DNA from: a virus
Reading direction: 5' to 3' (one strand)
Length of the DNA: 44,537 nt
Virus record (IMG/VR): IMGVR_UViG_3300005825_000019
Location: 1 to 44,537 of that record
Positions 16,880-24,175 of the stretch are shown piece by piece. Within the stretch, counting starts at the first letter, position 1; each line of letters starts with the position of its first letter. The position numbers and the translations under genes were made by a program. The notes below the pieces were generated by a model. It did not search any database. It was not told the origin of the DNA and saw nothing but the letters and a program-made list of their open reading frames with translations.

Positions 16880-18105
16880 ACATCCCGGAAGCCAGACCAG
16901 AAGCCCGCGACTTCATCAGCTGCGCCGTCCAGGCGTTCGCGCCGCATGCGGATCGCCTTCGTCCCGTCGCCTAGCACTTTGTAGTCGAGCCCAAATTCCC
17001 AGTTCGTCGTCCCGAGATACATCGCACGGATCAACGTCATCCCGGTGCCGGTGCCTGCAGGGTCATAGAACAGCGAAACCTTCGACACCTTGCCCGAGTT
17101 ACCTTCGGATCCACCAGCGAAGCGCGTGATCGTGAGCTGCTTCGCCGAAGGCACGACGTAAACGCTGTCCGCTGTTCCGGTGAGACTGCTGATCGCTTCG
17201 ACTTCGACAGCGACCGAAGCGGGCGGGATCACGGTCGCGTTCGCGCTGACCAGCAGACGATAGGACGAATCGACAGCAGCAAGGCGGCCCGAGCCCTGAC
17301 CGTCTTCGATTTTCGTGGGTGTCGCCGTTTGGTTCGACGCCATCGCCACGGGGATCGACGCCGCCATTGCCTTTTGACCGACGGTCGGCGTTGTCGCGCC
17401 CAGCCACGATCCCAGGTTGATATCGAGCCGTCCGCCGACCAGCGCGGCGGGAAGGCCGCCCGCCAGCTTCGTCACCTGCTGCTTCAGCCGCCCGATGACG
17501 GTGTTCGCTGTGTCGGCGTCCGTGGTCGCACCGATGCTCGAGCTGTGCCCGTCGACCTGGCTGGCCGCGGCGTTCTTCGACGCGACCGCAGTCTGGTCGC
17601 TGGCGACCACGACTGGCACGGATGCAGCCATCGCCTTCTGCGCGACCGTGGGCGCTGTGCTTCCGAGCCATGCGCCGATGTTCGAATCTAGGCGCCCCCC
17701 CACCAGGGCAGCGGGCAAGCCGCCGGCCAGACGGGTGATCACCTGCTTCAGCCGTCCGATGACGGTGTTCGCGGTGTCGGCGTCCGTGGTCGCGCCGATG
17801 CTCGAGCTGTGCCCGTCGACCTGGCTGGCCGCGGCATTCTTCGACGCGACCGCCGTTTGGTCGCTGGCGATGGTGACGGGTGAGCTCGCCGCCATGGTCG
17901 TTTGACCGACGGCGGGCGTGTTCGTGCTGATGGCAGCCAGCGTCGCTTCGGTCGCCGCCCCAGCCGGAAGGGGCAGCGAAGCAGCGCTGATGGGCTGCGT
18001 CGTCGACCCGGTCGGATCAGTGCGAAGCGGGTTCGCCGCCGACCCCTGGGTGTCGCCGTTGTCATCCTTGACCCGCACCGGGGTCGTCGTCGATCCAGCA
18101 GCCAT
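16876..18105 (-). CDS. Appendage protein with 88-residue tandem repeats
   Basis: 409 aa, starting in a TGATG junction. N-terminal Thr/Ala/Pro-rich region, then units of 88 residues at 68-155 and 156-243 plus the start of a third at 244. Each unit begins Q-x-x-M-A-A-S-x-P-V-x-x-A-S-(D/N)-Q-T-A and contains SQVDGHSSSIGATTDADTAN and LAGGLPAALVGGRLD. The A-S-D-Q-(T/S)-A-V motif is frequent in phage tail proteins. The C-terminal domain of about 130 residues (from VAVEVEAISSLTGTADSVYV) is beta-rich and resembles the neighbouring small proteins. Likely a fibrous virion protein whose repeat number sets its length. Confidence 0.75.
   Translation of the reverse strand: MAAGSTTTPVRVKDDNGDTQGSAANPLRTDPTGSTTQPISAASLPLPAGAATEATLAAISTNTPAVGQTTMAASSPVTIASDQTAVASKNAAASQVDGHSSSIGATTDADTANTVIGRLKQVITRLAGGLPAALVGGRLDSNIGAWLGSTAPTVAQKAMAASVPVVVASDQTAVASKNAAASQVDGHSSSIGATTDADTANTVIGRLKQQVTKLAGGLPAALVGGRLDINLGSWLGATTPTVGQKAMAASIPVAMASNQTATPTKIEDGQGSGRLAAVDSSYRLLVSANATVIPPASVAVEVEAISSLTGTADSVYVVPSAKQLTITRFAGGSEGNSGKVSKVSLFYDPAGTGTGMTLIRAMYLGTTNWEFGLDYKVLGDGTKAIRMRRERLDGAADEVAGFWSGFRDV
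17377..17904 (-). repeat. 264-bp in-frame tandem repeat, two full units
   Basis: Units 17641-17904 and 17377-17640 encode residues 68-155 and 156-243 of the surrounding gene. In the 125 bases from 17482 compared with those from 17746 I count six differences, all silent, while other parts of the units diverge at protein level. A third partial unit follows toward 17330. Confidence 0.85.
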
Positions 18106-18434
18106 CAGGTCACCTGGACGCCGAACAGGTTTGCGCTGAGGCCAGCGCCGCTGGCATAGACGCGCACGACGTCAGCCGCGCCCAGCGTGAGGCCCAGCGT
18201 CGCGCTGAAGCTTTCGTTCTTGCCGAGCTGCACATCGTAAAACAGGTATTGCTTCGGATCGTCGGCAGCGCCCGCGACAGCCACGGACGCGCGGAAGGTC
18301 TTACTTGAGCTCGTTCGGTTCGCGATGACCAGCGATGACACCGTCGCGCTGGTCGCAGCGGGCACGGTGTAAAGCGTGCTCAGCGTGGTCGCTGGGATGT
18401 CCAGCTGACCGAGCACCTTCAGGGCTTCGGCCAT
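18105..18434 (-). CDS. Small virion protein, beta-rich
   Basis: 109 aa, starting one base into the previous gene's stop region and ending in TGATG with the repeat protein. The sequence pattern (LGQLDIPATTLSTLYTVPA, SSLVIANRTSSSKTFRASV, YASGAGLSANLFGVQVT) is that of small beta-barrel proteins found beside phage tail fibres and collars. It is probably a decoration or adaptor for the adjacent repeat-containing protein. No enzyme motif. Confidence 0.65.
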   Translation of the reverse strand: MAEALKVLGQLDIPATTLSTLYTVPAATSATVSSLVIANRTSSSKTFRASVAVAGAADDPKQYLFYDVQLGKNESFSATLGLTLGAADVVRVYASGAGLSANLFGVQVT

Positions 18435-18655
18435 CAGCGGCTCCTGACGTACTTGAACGCGCCGCCGCTGCCGTCGGCAAATTCCATTTCGTCCACGTCA
18501 TCCCAGGGCCAGAGTGACTTCGGCACGACCACGCGCACCTGCGGCGCGCCCTTCAGGTCGCCCGCGACTTCGCCGATCGTCTCGCGCAGCGATGCCAGCA
18601 TCGTCTGCGCCTTCGTCGCCAGTGCGGCCTGCTTTTCGTCAGCGGTCATGTTCAT
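18434..18655 (-). CDS. Small protein, unknown
   Basis: 73 aa. A helical N-terminal half (TADEKQAALATKAQTMLASLRETI) is followed by a short strand segment (VRVVVPKSLWPWDDVDEMEF) and a basic C-terminus. ATGA overlap with the gene before it and one-base junction with the gene after. ATG 18649 (third codon) is an equally possible start. No family recognised; likely a chaperone or adaptor in the appendage block. Confidence 0.55.
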   Translation of the reverse strand: MNMTADEKQAALATKAQTMLASLRETIGEVAGDLKGAPQVRVVVPKSLWPWDDVDEMEFADGSGGAFKYVRSR

Positions 18656-18945
18656 GCGCCCATCAGGAGAAAATGCCTTCGGAAGCCCGGATCGATGGCT
18701 GCGCCGCCGACTAGGTCGGTCAGCGTGTAGGAGATCCCAGTCGTGATATCGCGGAAGATCAGATCGTTGCCTTCGCGCGCCACGTACACCAGCGCGTCAT
18801 TGCTCGAGGCGTCCTGCATCACGACGCCGCGACATTCGATCGCGTCTTCGTTCTTGTTCAGCGACGTCGGGAAAAGATCGGTCTGCGTGCCCGTCCCCGT
18901 GTCTTCGAGCTTCAGCGGGCGAACGCGATCTGGACCGATGGACAT
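18652..18945 (-). CDS. Small tail-associated protein with Asn-Asp-Ala-Leu-Val-Tyr motif
   Basis: 97 aa. The pattern R-G-V-V-M-Q-D-A-S-S-N-D-A-L-V-Y followed by N-D-L-I-F-R-D-I-T-T-G-I-S-Y-T-L-T-D-L matches a small protein class commonly found beside phage tail-fibre genes. It begins 17 bases downstream of the tRNA 3' end on the same strand, so one transcript could carry both. Function is unknown; a virion role is inferred from the neighbourhood. Confidence 0.65.
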   Translation of the reverse strand: MSIGPDRVRPLKLEDTGTGTQTDLFPTSLNKNEDAIECRGVVMQDASSNDALVYVAREGNDLIFRDITTGISYTLTDLVGGAAIDPGFRRHFLLMGA

Positions 18946-18961
18946 GGGCTGCTCCGTTCAA

Positions 18962-19037
18962 TGGCTGCAGGGGCCGGAATCGAACCGGCGATCACCGCGT
19001 GTTTAGCGCGGAGGCTTGACCGCTTGCCTACCCTGCA
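18962..19037 (-). tRNA. tRNA-like gene, anticodon loop CTAAACA (AAA), CCA encoded
   Basis: A full cloverleaf can be drawn on the minus strand: acceptor TGCAGGG/CCCTGCA (7 bp), T8 A9, D arm GGC/GCC with loop AAGCGGTCAA, anticodon stem CCGCG/CGCGG (5 bp) with loop CTAAACA, 5-base variable region, T arm GCCGG/CCGGC with loop TTCGATT, G73 and encoded CCA. U1-A72, G73 and the D arm resemble bacterial tRNA-Gln. U33 places AAA at 34-36, nominally Phe, with unusual A34 and C37. All stems are intact, so it is probably expressed, but amino-acid identity is uncertain. It sits between two appendage genes. Confidence 0.75.
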
Positions 19038-19054
19038 TCGCGCCCTTTTTGCGT

Positions 19055-19069
19055 GTCACCAAAGGTGAC
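19055..19069. other. Small hairpin GTCACC-AAA-GGTGAC
   Basis: A perfect 6-bp stem with a 3-base loop lies between the fibre-like gene (ends 19091) and the tRNA 5' end (19037). On the minus strand it is followed by a purine run, not by T residues, so it is not a standard terminator. It could aid processing of the tRNA from the longer transcript. Confidence 0.4.
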
Positions 19070-19090
19070 TGTGCAAGCCGGGCCGACTAA

Positions 19091-20299
19091 CTAGGCGGCC
19101 TTTTTGCCATAGTCGATGATCTGCACGATCAGGTCGGTCGCGTTCTTCGCGATGCCGACCTGGATCACGCGGTTTCCGCCAGCTGGTGGCGTGTTCGCGG
19201 CGCTCAGTCCGCCCGCTGCTGCGATGTAGAAGATATCGCCAGCGGTCGCGCCAGCGATGGCGCCAGCGACCACGCCATCCTTTACGACTTCGACAGCAAC
19301 GGCTGCGGCGCCTGCAGTCGTGATGCCGAGTCCGATGCACTTGGCTCGAGCATCATCATTCCCGCGCGCCTGCTGCACGCGATCCACGGTCGTGGACATC
19401 GCGACCGGGTGATACTGCGTCAGCGCTTCGGCTGACACGTAGCCATCCTGCACGCGCGGCGAATGATCGACCGATAGGCCGCCCGCAGCGCTTGCCAGCG
19501 TGGTCCCGTTCAGCTTGACCCCGAGGCCGGTACCCGTGCGCTGGAGGCCCGCGGTCGCGTTGACCGCTGCGCGCAGCTGACCAGCCGCGCCAGCTGCATC
19601 AAACTCCAGACCGGAGCTGCCGCCTCCGGAACCGGCGCTTTGGGCATCCGCTGCGGTGTCGAGCTCGACATCGATCACGTTCGCGGTGTCGGACAGACCA
19701 GCGCCGTAACTCTTCGCGGTCGCCGACGAGAACTGACTGAACTGAAGCGCGGTCGTGTCGACGGTGATCGGATCGTTCGTGACCAGCACCCAGCCGGTAT
19801 CGGCGTACGTCGTGCCCTCGGTGACGAACGTGAAGGCCCCCGCGGTCACTTCCGCGTTGACGTCGAAGTCGCTGGCGCGGGTGAGAACCAGCTCCTGACC
19901 CGCGCCGTCCGCCAGCGTGGTCACGACGTAGATGCCATTGTCGGCGTCTGGCGTCGTCAGGTTGCCGCCGGTCTGGGCGACGAGCACGCGGTTTCCCACG
20001 ACCAGCAGCACGCCGTCATGTGTGTTGTTCGCGGTGTTGTCGTCGGCGCTGGTCAGCGTGGCGCCCACGCCAGAGCCTGCTGCCGTGTAGCCGCTGGTGT
20101 CGCCCAGCAGCACGCGCACTGAAGCCTTCAGATCGAGCCCAGTCGCGACTGCATCGACGTAGGCCTTGGTCGCGGCATCCTGCGCCAGAACAGGATCCAG
20201 GAGATTCGAGATCGCCTGGCTGTTCATGTCGATGCCGTCGGACCCGAGCTCTTCGAAGTAGCCGGTCGCGTGCTGGAACAATGGTCTACGTAGTGCCAT
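19091..20299 (-). CDS. Fibre-like virion protein with NGIYV domain
   Basis: 402 aa, stop TAG. N-terminal motif S-Q-A-I-S-N-L-L-D-P-V-x-A-Q-D-A-A-T-K-A-Y-V-D is widespread in phage fibre proteins. Residues about 55-185 hold the same domain as the left-edge fibre (DNGIYVV, LTRASDFDVNAEV, ITVDTTALQFSQF). A Gly/Ser linker follows at about 225. The C-terminal part (VVAGAIAGATAGDIFYIAAAGGL to RVIQVGIAKNATDLIVQIIDYG) is a small beta-barrel type often ending phage appendages. It probably forms a fibre on the neck or head, since it lies between neck and sheath genes rather than with the baseplate. Confidence 0.8.
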   Translation of the reverse strand: MALRRPLFQHATGYFEELGSDGIDMNSQAISNLLDPVLAQDAATKAYVDAVATGLDLKASVRVLLGDTSGYTAAGSGVGATLTSADDNTANNTHDGVLLVVGNRVLVAQTGGNLTTPDADNGIYVVTTLADGAGQELVLTRASDFDVNAEVTAGAFTFVTEGTTYADTGWVLVTNDPITVDTTALQFSQFSSATAKSYGAGLSDTANVIDVELDTAADAQSAGSGGGSSGLEFDAAGAAGQLRAAVNATAGLQRTGTGLGVKLNGTTLASAAGGLSVDHSPRVQDGYVSAEALTQYHPVAMSTTVDRVQQARGNDDARAKCIGLGITTAGAAAVAVEVVKDGVVAGAIAGATAGDIFYIAAAGGLSAANTPPAGGNRVIQVGIAKNATDLIVQIIDYGKKAA

Positions 20300-20349
20300 C
20301 TGGACTCATCCCCCTGATCTGGGCCCGTCTGGCGGGCACTTGGTTACGT

Positions 20350-20853
20350 TCAGCCCGCGGCGATGGGCGCATCACCGAGGAACAGCTTGCCGGTCTTGTC
20401 GTCATAGGTGACCTGGTCGAAGTCGATCGCGTAGCGCTTCGCCATGGCCTCCTTCAGTTCGTCATAGGCGCGCACCTGCGCAGCCAGATCCAGGCGGCTT
20501 CGCTTGCGGTCATTCTCGAGCGCGCCGCGCGTCGCTGCATAGGCCCGCTGCGCGGCTTCGTAGCTGGCCTTCGCCTGGGCTTCCCGAAGTTCGATCAGCT
20601 CCGCGCGGTCGTGCTCCGTCTGGCGACGCATGCGCGCCAGTTCAAGCGCGGCCAGGTCCTGGCTGCTGAGGTAGACCATCCCGTCGCGCACGTCGGGCCC
20701 CGCGATGTCGTAGTCATTGCCCGCTTCGACAAGCTGCAGGATCCCAGATGGATCCACACCGTTTGGTGCTGGCTTGCGCTTGCCCCCGGTCGAAGTCTTC
20801 TTCGGTGCCCGCTTCGCGGGCGTTCTTGTCGCCTTCTTCGCCTTCGTGACCAT
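20350..20853 (-). CDS. Lys/Arg-rich coiled-coil protein, unknown
   Basis: 167 aa from ATG 20853, preceded by GGAG at good spacing; ATG 20871, in a TGATG junction with the gene before, would add six residues. The first 30 residues are Lys/Arg/Ala/Pro-rich, like histone tails or KTPAK-type DNA-binding extensions. Residues about 75-140 are strongly helical with heptad character (LARMRRQTEHDRAELIEL to YDELKEAMAKRY). An acidic C-terminal strand region follows. This could be a fibre chaperone or DNA-contacting neck protein. No family recognised. Confidence 0.6.
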   Translation of the reverse strand: MVTKAKKATRTPAKRAPKKTSTGGKRKPAPNGVDPSGILQLVEAGNDYDIAGPDVRDGMVYLSSQDLAALELARMRRQTEHDRAELIELREAQAKASYEAAQRAYAATRGALENDRKRSRLDLAAQVRAYDELKEAMAKRYAIDFDQVTYDDKTGKLFLGDAPIAAG

Positions 20854-20870
20854 GCATCGCTCCGCGTCCA

Positions 20871-21281
20871 TCAGACCCGCCGTGCGCTGGGCGCCTGCGG
20901 GGAAATCATGATCTCATCCGTGCTGGTCGCGATCCCGATCGGCATCGACCACGCGATCCCGCCGACGGGCGCGGGGACGTAGATCGCGGGCAGCGCCGAA
21001 GCGTCCAGAACGTACCGCCGGCCAGGGATCAGCCCGGTGTAGATGCCGCGCAGGATGCCCCAGAGCTGCACGCGGCATGTCGTGCTGGTGAGCTTCGCGG
21101 TGCAGACCCCGATCGCGGGCCGGAAGGTCGTCACGTCAGAATGAAACGGGTCGAACCGCTCGACGACCAGACGCCGGCCCACCTTCGCCGCCGAGATCGA
21201 GACAGCTTCGCCGACAACAAGCGATGGGGGACAATCGGCAGACCGAACAAGCGGCCTTACTGGTGGGTTGATCAGGCGCAT
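20871..21281 (-). CDS. Small beta-rich virion protein
   Basis: 136 aa. Contains LVVGEAVSISAAKVGRRLVVERF, FRPAIGVCTAKLTSTTCRV and a closing G-R-R-Y-V-L-D-x(n)-I-Y-V-P-A-P-V-G-G pattern followed by MPIGIATSTDEIMISPQ. This is the same C-terminal fold type as in the 19091-20299 protein (GDIFYIAAAGGL, VGIAKNATDLIVQI), so it may be a stand-alone version of that fibre-tip domain. It ends in a TGATG junction with the coiled-coil gene. Likely part of the neck/fibre appendage. Confidence 0.6.
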   Translation of the reverse strand: MRLINPPVRPLVRSADCPPSLVVGEAVSISAAKVGRRLVVERFDPFHSDVTTFRPAIGVCTAKLTSTTCRVQLWGILRGIYTGLIPGRRYVLDASALPAIYVPAPVGGIAWSMPIGIATSTDEIMISPQAPSARRV

Positions 21282-21290
21282 TCGATTGCA

Positions 21291-21836
21291 TCATGGGATC
21301 GGAAGGTTCAGATCCAGCGAACACGTGTGCGTGAAGGTCGCGATCGTCAGCGCGCGCTTGTTCGTGATCGTGCCGTCGGGAACGGTGTTCTCATTGATCT
21401 GCGTCAGGTTCAGATCCCAGGTGAACAGCTGCGTGAGCTTTTCCCAGTCGCCATGCGACCGGCCCGCGCGTTCGATCTGCGTGTCGAACCTGAAGGCACC
21501 TGGATCCGATGCAGTGCCCAGACAATCGCGCGCGGTGTCCAGCAGCAGCACCCAAAGCGCTTCGAGCTCCGCGAACGATGCAGCCCAAACATGCGCTTCC
21601 ATCGTGACCAGCCCCGAATACAGGGGCTCGAGGATCCCGCCCGCGTAGCTGATAGGACCCGTTCGGTCGGGCTTGGCAAGTGTGCCTCCGGTCGGCACCC
21701 AGACGATCCGCGGCGGTCGCCCGTGCACGCTTCGTTCACGTTCGCCGAATGCGGTCAGCAGCCCTTCGACGTCCATGGCTGTCGTGATCGCGTCGCAGAT
21801 TGTCTCGAGCGCGCCCAGTGGGGCCTTCTGCGTCAT
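21291..21836 (-). CDS. Tail terminator/completion protein candidate (Mu gp37 position)
   Basis: 181 aa, ATGA overlap with the gpG-like gene. Begins with a helix (LGALETICDAITTAMDVEGLL), has the pattern ISYAGGILEPLYSGLVTMEAHVW seen in neck proteins that measure or cap tails, then LEALWVLLLDTARDCLG, and ends in strands (RALTIATFTHTCSLDLNLPIP). Size and order (gp36-like, gpG-like, this gene) match Mu gp36-G-gp37. It should cap the tail and connect it to the head. Family membership is inferred from order and shape. Confidence 0.7.
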   Translation of the reverse strand: MTQKAPLGALETICDAITTAMDVEGLLTAFGERERSVHGRPPRIVWVPTGGTLAKPDRTGPISYAGGILEPLYSGLVTMEAHVWAASFAELEALWVLLLDTARDCLGTASDPGAFRFDTQIERAGRSHGDWEKLTQLFTWDLNLTQINENTVPDGTITNKRALTIATFTHTCSLDLNLPIP

Positions 21837-22327
21837 GATCCCCCACCTACCGTCAGCTTGATCCGTCGCACGGCGATCGCGCGCGCTGATTCGGGCACAC
21901 CCAGGGCGCCCAGATGTTCATTCACGATCTCGGCATAGGCCCGCGACCAGGTCGGCGGAAGGCCCTTTTCGGCGGTCGGCACCATCATGCGGCGCGGGCG
22001 CTTGAGCTTGCCGCCAGGTCCAGGCTTCGGGTTCTGGTGCGGCGCGGCGTATTCCACGGACGGCGACACGATGAAGCCGGACGCACCTTGCACGCGCACG
22101 TGCCAGCCGGTCTTCAAGCGCGATGTGGGGCCCGACAGCGTCTTGCGGCCATCGGCAGCCTGCTTCGGCGTCCAGCGGTCGCCATAGGGGTCGGTTTCGT
22201 GGCGGAATCCATCCTTGATCAGGTTCACGGTTTCTTCGGCCAGCGACCCGCTGATAGCGCTTAGCGCGCCGTCCAGGTCGCCGAACGCTTTGGCCCAGGC
22301 CCGAACCTTGCGCCCGCCAGCACTCAC
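21833..22327 (-). CDS. Virion morphogenesis protein (Mu gpG-like, Phage_tail_S type)
   Basis: 164 aa. The family pattern is clear: EETVNLIKDGFRHETDPYGDRWTP in the first third, then LSGPTSRLKTGWHVRV, SPSVEYAAPHQNP and a Lys/Arg/Pro-rich loop (GPGGKLKRPRRMMVP) before a C-terminal helix. These proteins complete the tail or head-tail connector in Mu-like phages. ATGA overlaps tie it to the gp36-like gene before and the terminator candidate after. The exact assembly step is not known for most members. Confidence 0.85.
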   Translation of the reverse strand: MSAGGRKVRAWAKAFGDLDGALSAISGSLAEETVNLIKDGFRHETDPYGDRWTPKQAADGRKTLSGPTSRLKTGWHVRVQGASGFIVSPSVEYAAPHQNPKPGPGGKLKRPRRMMVPTAEKGLPPTWSRAYAEIVNEHLGALGVPESARAIAVRRIKLTVGGGS

Positions 22328-22725
22328 ACCGATCCCCGCGACCAGCCGCGATCGTCGTCGCTGTCGACGTCCGGTGATTCGATCACCGCTGGCGCGACTT
22401 CGGTGGGTCCCAGCGTCGCTACGCCAGACGATACGCGCTCGAAAAACTTGATCGCCGCTGCGCGCATCATGTCGATCGTGCGATCGTCGCCATCGACCTG
22501 GCGCCCGCGACCGTCGATCAGCATCGCGCTAGCCAGACGCGCGACGTGAAACTTCACGACAAGCGGGACGGTCGCCAGGGGTGTCACATACCGCGAAGAA
22601 ATGTAGGAGTCCGCTTCGCTGCTGGCCGCTTCGATCGCTTCCAGCTTCGCGGTGTTGCTGACGTCGCACAGCGCGTCGGGTGTGATGCCCAGCCGATCCA
22701 GTTCGGCGATCGTGATGTAGGCCAT
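22324..22725 (-). CDS. Head-tail connector protein, DUF1320/Mu gp36-like
   Basis: 133 aa. N-terminal AYITIAELDRLGITPD, a central ASSEADSYISSRYVTPLATVP and LVVKFHVARLASAMLIDGRG are the usual DUF1320 (Mu gp36) signature: a short helical adaptor that docks on the portal. The C-terminus is acidic (ESPDVDSDDDRG). AGGAG precedes ATG 22725. A non-coding gap of 117 bases separates it from the gene upstream, the longest gap in the neck region. Confidence 0.88.
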   Translation of the reverse strand: MAYITIAELDRLGITPDALCDVSNTAKLEAIEAASSEADSYISSRYVTPLATVPLVVKFHVARLASAMLIDGRGRQVDGDDRTIDMMRAAAIKFFERVSSGVATLGPTEVAPAVIESPDVDSDDDRGWSRGSV

Positions 22726-22842
22726 GCGCTGACTCCTGCTGCGTTGGAAAAACGAACCGCGGCCACCCTACGATGAAGAAGGCGCGACATCGACGGGCGG
22801 CCGCGATCCTGAAGCCAGCGGCGATGCAGACCGCCGACCCCC

Positions 22843-23199
22843 TCACCGGCCCTTGGGCCGCCGAGCCTTCGCCCCTTCCGGCGTTTCCCCGCTGGGGGAA
22901 TCGATCATCGGAAGCGGTACGCCGTCCGGTTCTTCGTCGTCGGCATCGCCCTTCGGCGGATCGCCCAGGGTCTGGTACGTCGTGGCCTGCGGGGCCGGTT
23001 CTGGCGCTGAAGGGTCGCCGACCGGCGGCCCATCGCACGTGTGCGCATCGAGCTGCGTTTCCGCCAGCACGATCGCCGCATCGGCAGCGGACAGCTCCCG
23101 ATACACGTACGAACAGGGCCAGAACATCCCCGCGCGCCAGAAGCCGCGCTTCGCCCGCGCGCGAACGCGGACCCACTGCTTTGCCTCCTTCGTCTGCAT
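22843..23199 (-). CDS. Head-region protein at the Mu gp35 position
   Basis: 118 aa from ATG 23199, with GAAGG eight bases before; GTG 23208 is an alternative. Residues about 9-50 (WVRVRARAKRGFWRAGMFWP, then ELSAADAAIVLAETQL) form a short mixed domain of the kind seen in Mu gp35-like proteins. The remaining 60 residues are Pro/Asp/Glu-rich and probably disordered, with a final basic PKGR. It follows the major capsid gene, as gp35 does in Mu. Function in the capsid or connector is unknown. Confidence 0.65.
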   Translation of the reverse strand: MQTKEAKQWVRVRARAKRGFWRAGMFWPCSYVYRELSAADAAIVLAETQLDAHTCDGPPVGDPSAPEPAPQATTYQTLGDPPKGDADDEEPDGVPLPMIDSPSGETPEGAKARRPKGR

Positions 23200-23210
23200 C
23201 GGTGCCACCT

Positions 23211-24110
23211 TCAGGCGACCGCTTTCAGGGCCAGGAAGGGCAGCGTGTAGCCCATGTTGTAGCGGGCATCCGCCATGAAATGGAACACGCGATCGTAGAC
23301 CACGGACTCGTCAGTCAGCGCGTTCTTCATGACGAAGTTCAGCGCGCGGCGGGTCTGCCAGACGAAGGGCTTGATCCGGCGCTGCGTGCTCAGCAGGTAC
23401 CAGGTCGTGTCTTGACCCGCGAGCTCGGGGATCATCATGACCGTGGCGGTCCCGTAGTTTGGGTTGTCGGCGCCCGCGGCGTTCTTCGACAGCATCACGA
23501 TCTTCTTCGCGGTGCTCTCGAGAGCTGGCGGGACCACCAGCAGGTTCGGCAACACGCCCAGCACGTGCCCGCCGTCACCCTTGAAGCCGAGCATCGCGGC
23601 GCGCAGCTCTTCGTAGTTCGAATCGCTCAGCGCCTTGCCCGTCCGGTAGTTGCTGTAGGTGCCCTGCGATGCGTCCTTCGGCGCCACTGGGTGATCGGTG
23701 TCGAAGAAGAACTGGCCATCGAAACACAGCTCGCTGTTGCCGTTCTGCAGAAGCAGCGTCAGCAGGTCGTCGGGATGCTTTCGCGCCGCTTCGCCATGCG
23801 CAGCCGACAGCTCCCGGTAGATCCCCAGGTTGTCATCTTCGATGTCCTTCCGCGGCACTTCGAAGGAGAGCTCCCATTCCTTGTTTTCGAGCACGTAGTT
23901 GTGCGTGATCAGGTTGTTGAACACGCGCGGCCCGAGCCATTCGCGCATCTTGGGAAGCTGGGCCATCCAGCCGTAGTTGTTCTGCGGCCCGCTGGAAGGA
24001 ACCGTCGTCGTGAGGTTCGGATAGAAGATCGGCGCCATGTCGTAGGCGCTGCGAAACGATGCGTCGAACGTGGCGCGCAGCGCCCGGATCGCCGAAGGTG
24101 TGATGTCCAT
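23211..24110 (-). CDS. Major capsid protein (Mu gpT-like)
   Basis: 299 aa, the size of Mu gpT (about 305). The family signature is visible throughout: ALRATFDASFRSAYDMAP near the N-terminus, YGWMAQLPKMREWLGPR, NYVLENKEWELSFEVPRKDIEDDNLGIY reported by its shorter parts EWELSFEVPR and DIEDDNLGIY, FFFDTDHPV, LVVPPALESTAKKI, and RALNFVMKNALTDESVVYDR. It forms the HK97-fold icosahedral shell. AGGAG before ATG 24110 is one of the best ribosome binding sites here, in line with high expression. A 65-base gap with a TGATCA-type dyad precedes it. Confidence 0.95.
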   Translation of the reverse strand: MDITPSAIRALRATFDASFRSAYDMAPIFYPNLTTTVPSSGPQNNYGWMAQLPKMREWLGPRVFNNLITHNYVLENKEWELSFEVPRKDIEDDNLGIYRELSAAHGEAARKHPDDLLTLLLQNGNSELCFDGQFFFDTDHPVAPKDASQGTYSNYRTGKALSDSNYEELRAAMLGFKGDGGHVLGVLPNLLVVPPALESTAKKIVMLSKNAAGADNPNYGTATVMMIPELAGQDTTWYLLSTQRRIKPFVWQTRRALNFVMKNALTDESVVYDRVFHFMADARYNMGYTLPFLALKAVA

Positions 24111-24175
24111 TGTCGATGTGCTCCTGTTGAATCCGCTTGTGGGGTTGTGATCAGTCGCTGATCAGGTTTGCCCGA

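Noticed and set aside
18962-19037. Amber (CTA) suppressor reading of the tRNA-like gene
   Set aside because: Placing CTA at 34-36 breaks the five-base-pair anticodon stem and gives G33. With the intact stem and T33 the anticodon is AAA.
19055-19069. Hairpin between fibre-like gene and tRNA as a terminator
   Set aside because: Only six base pairs and no T run on the minus strand after the stem.
22773-24161. 462-codon plus-strand frame opposite the major capsid gene
   Set aside because: Arg/His-rich composition with no motif, whereas the minus strand holds a clear gpT-like capsid.
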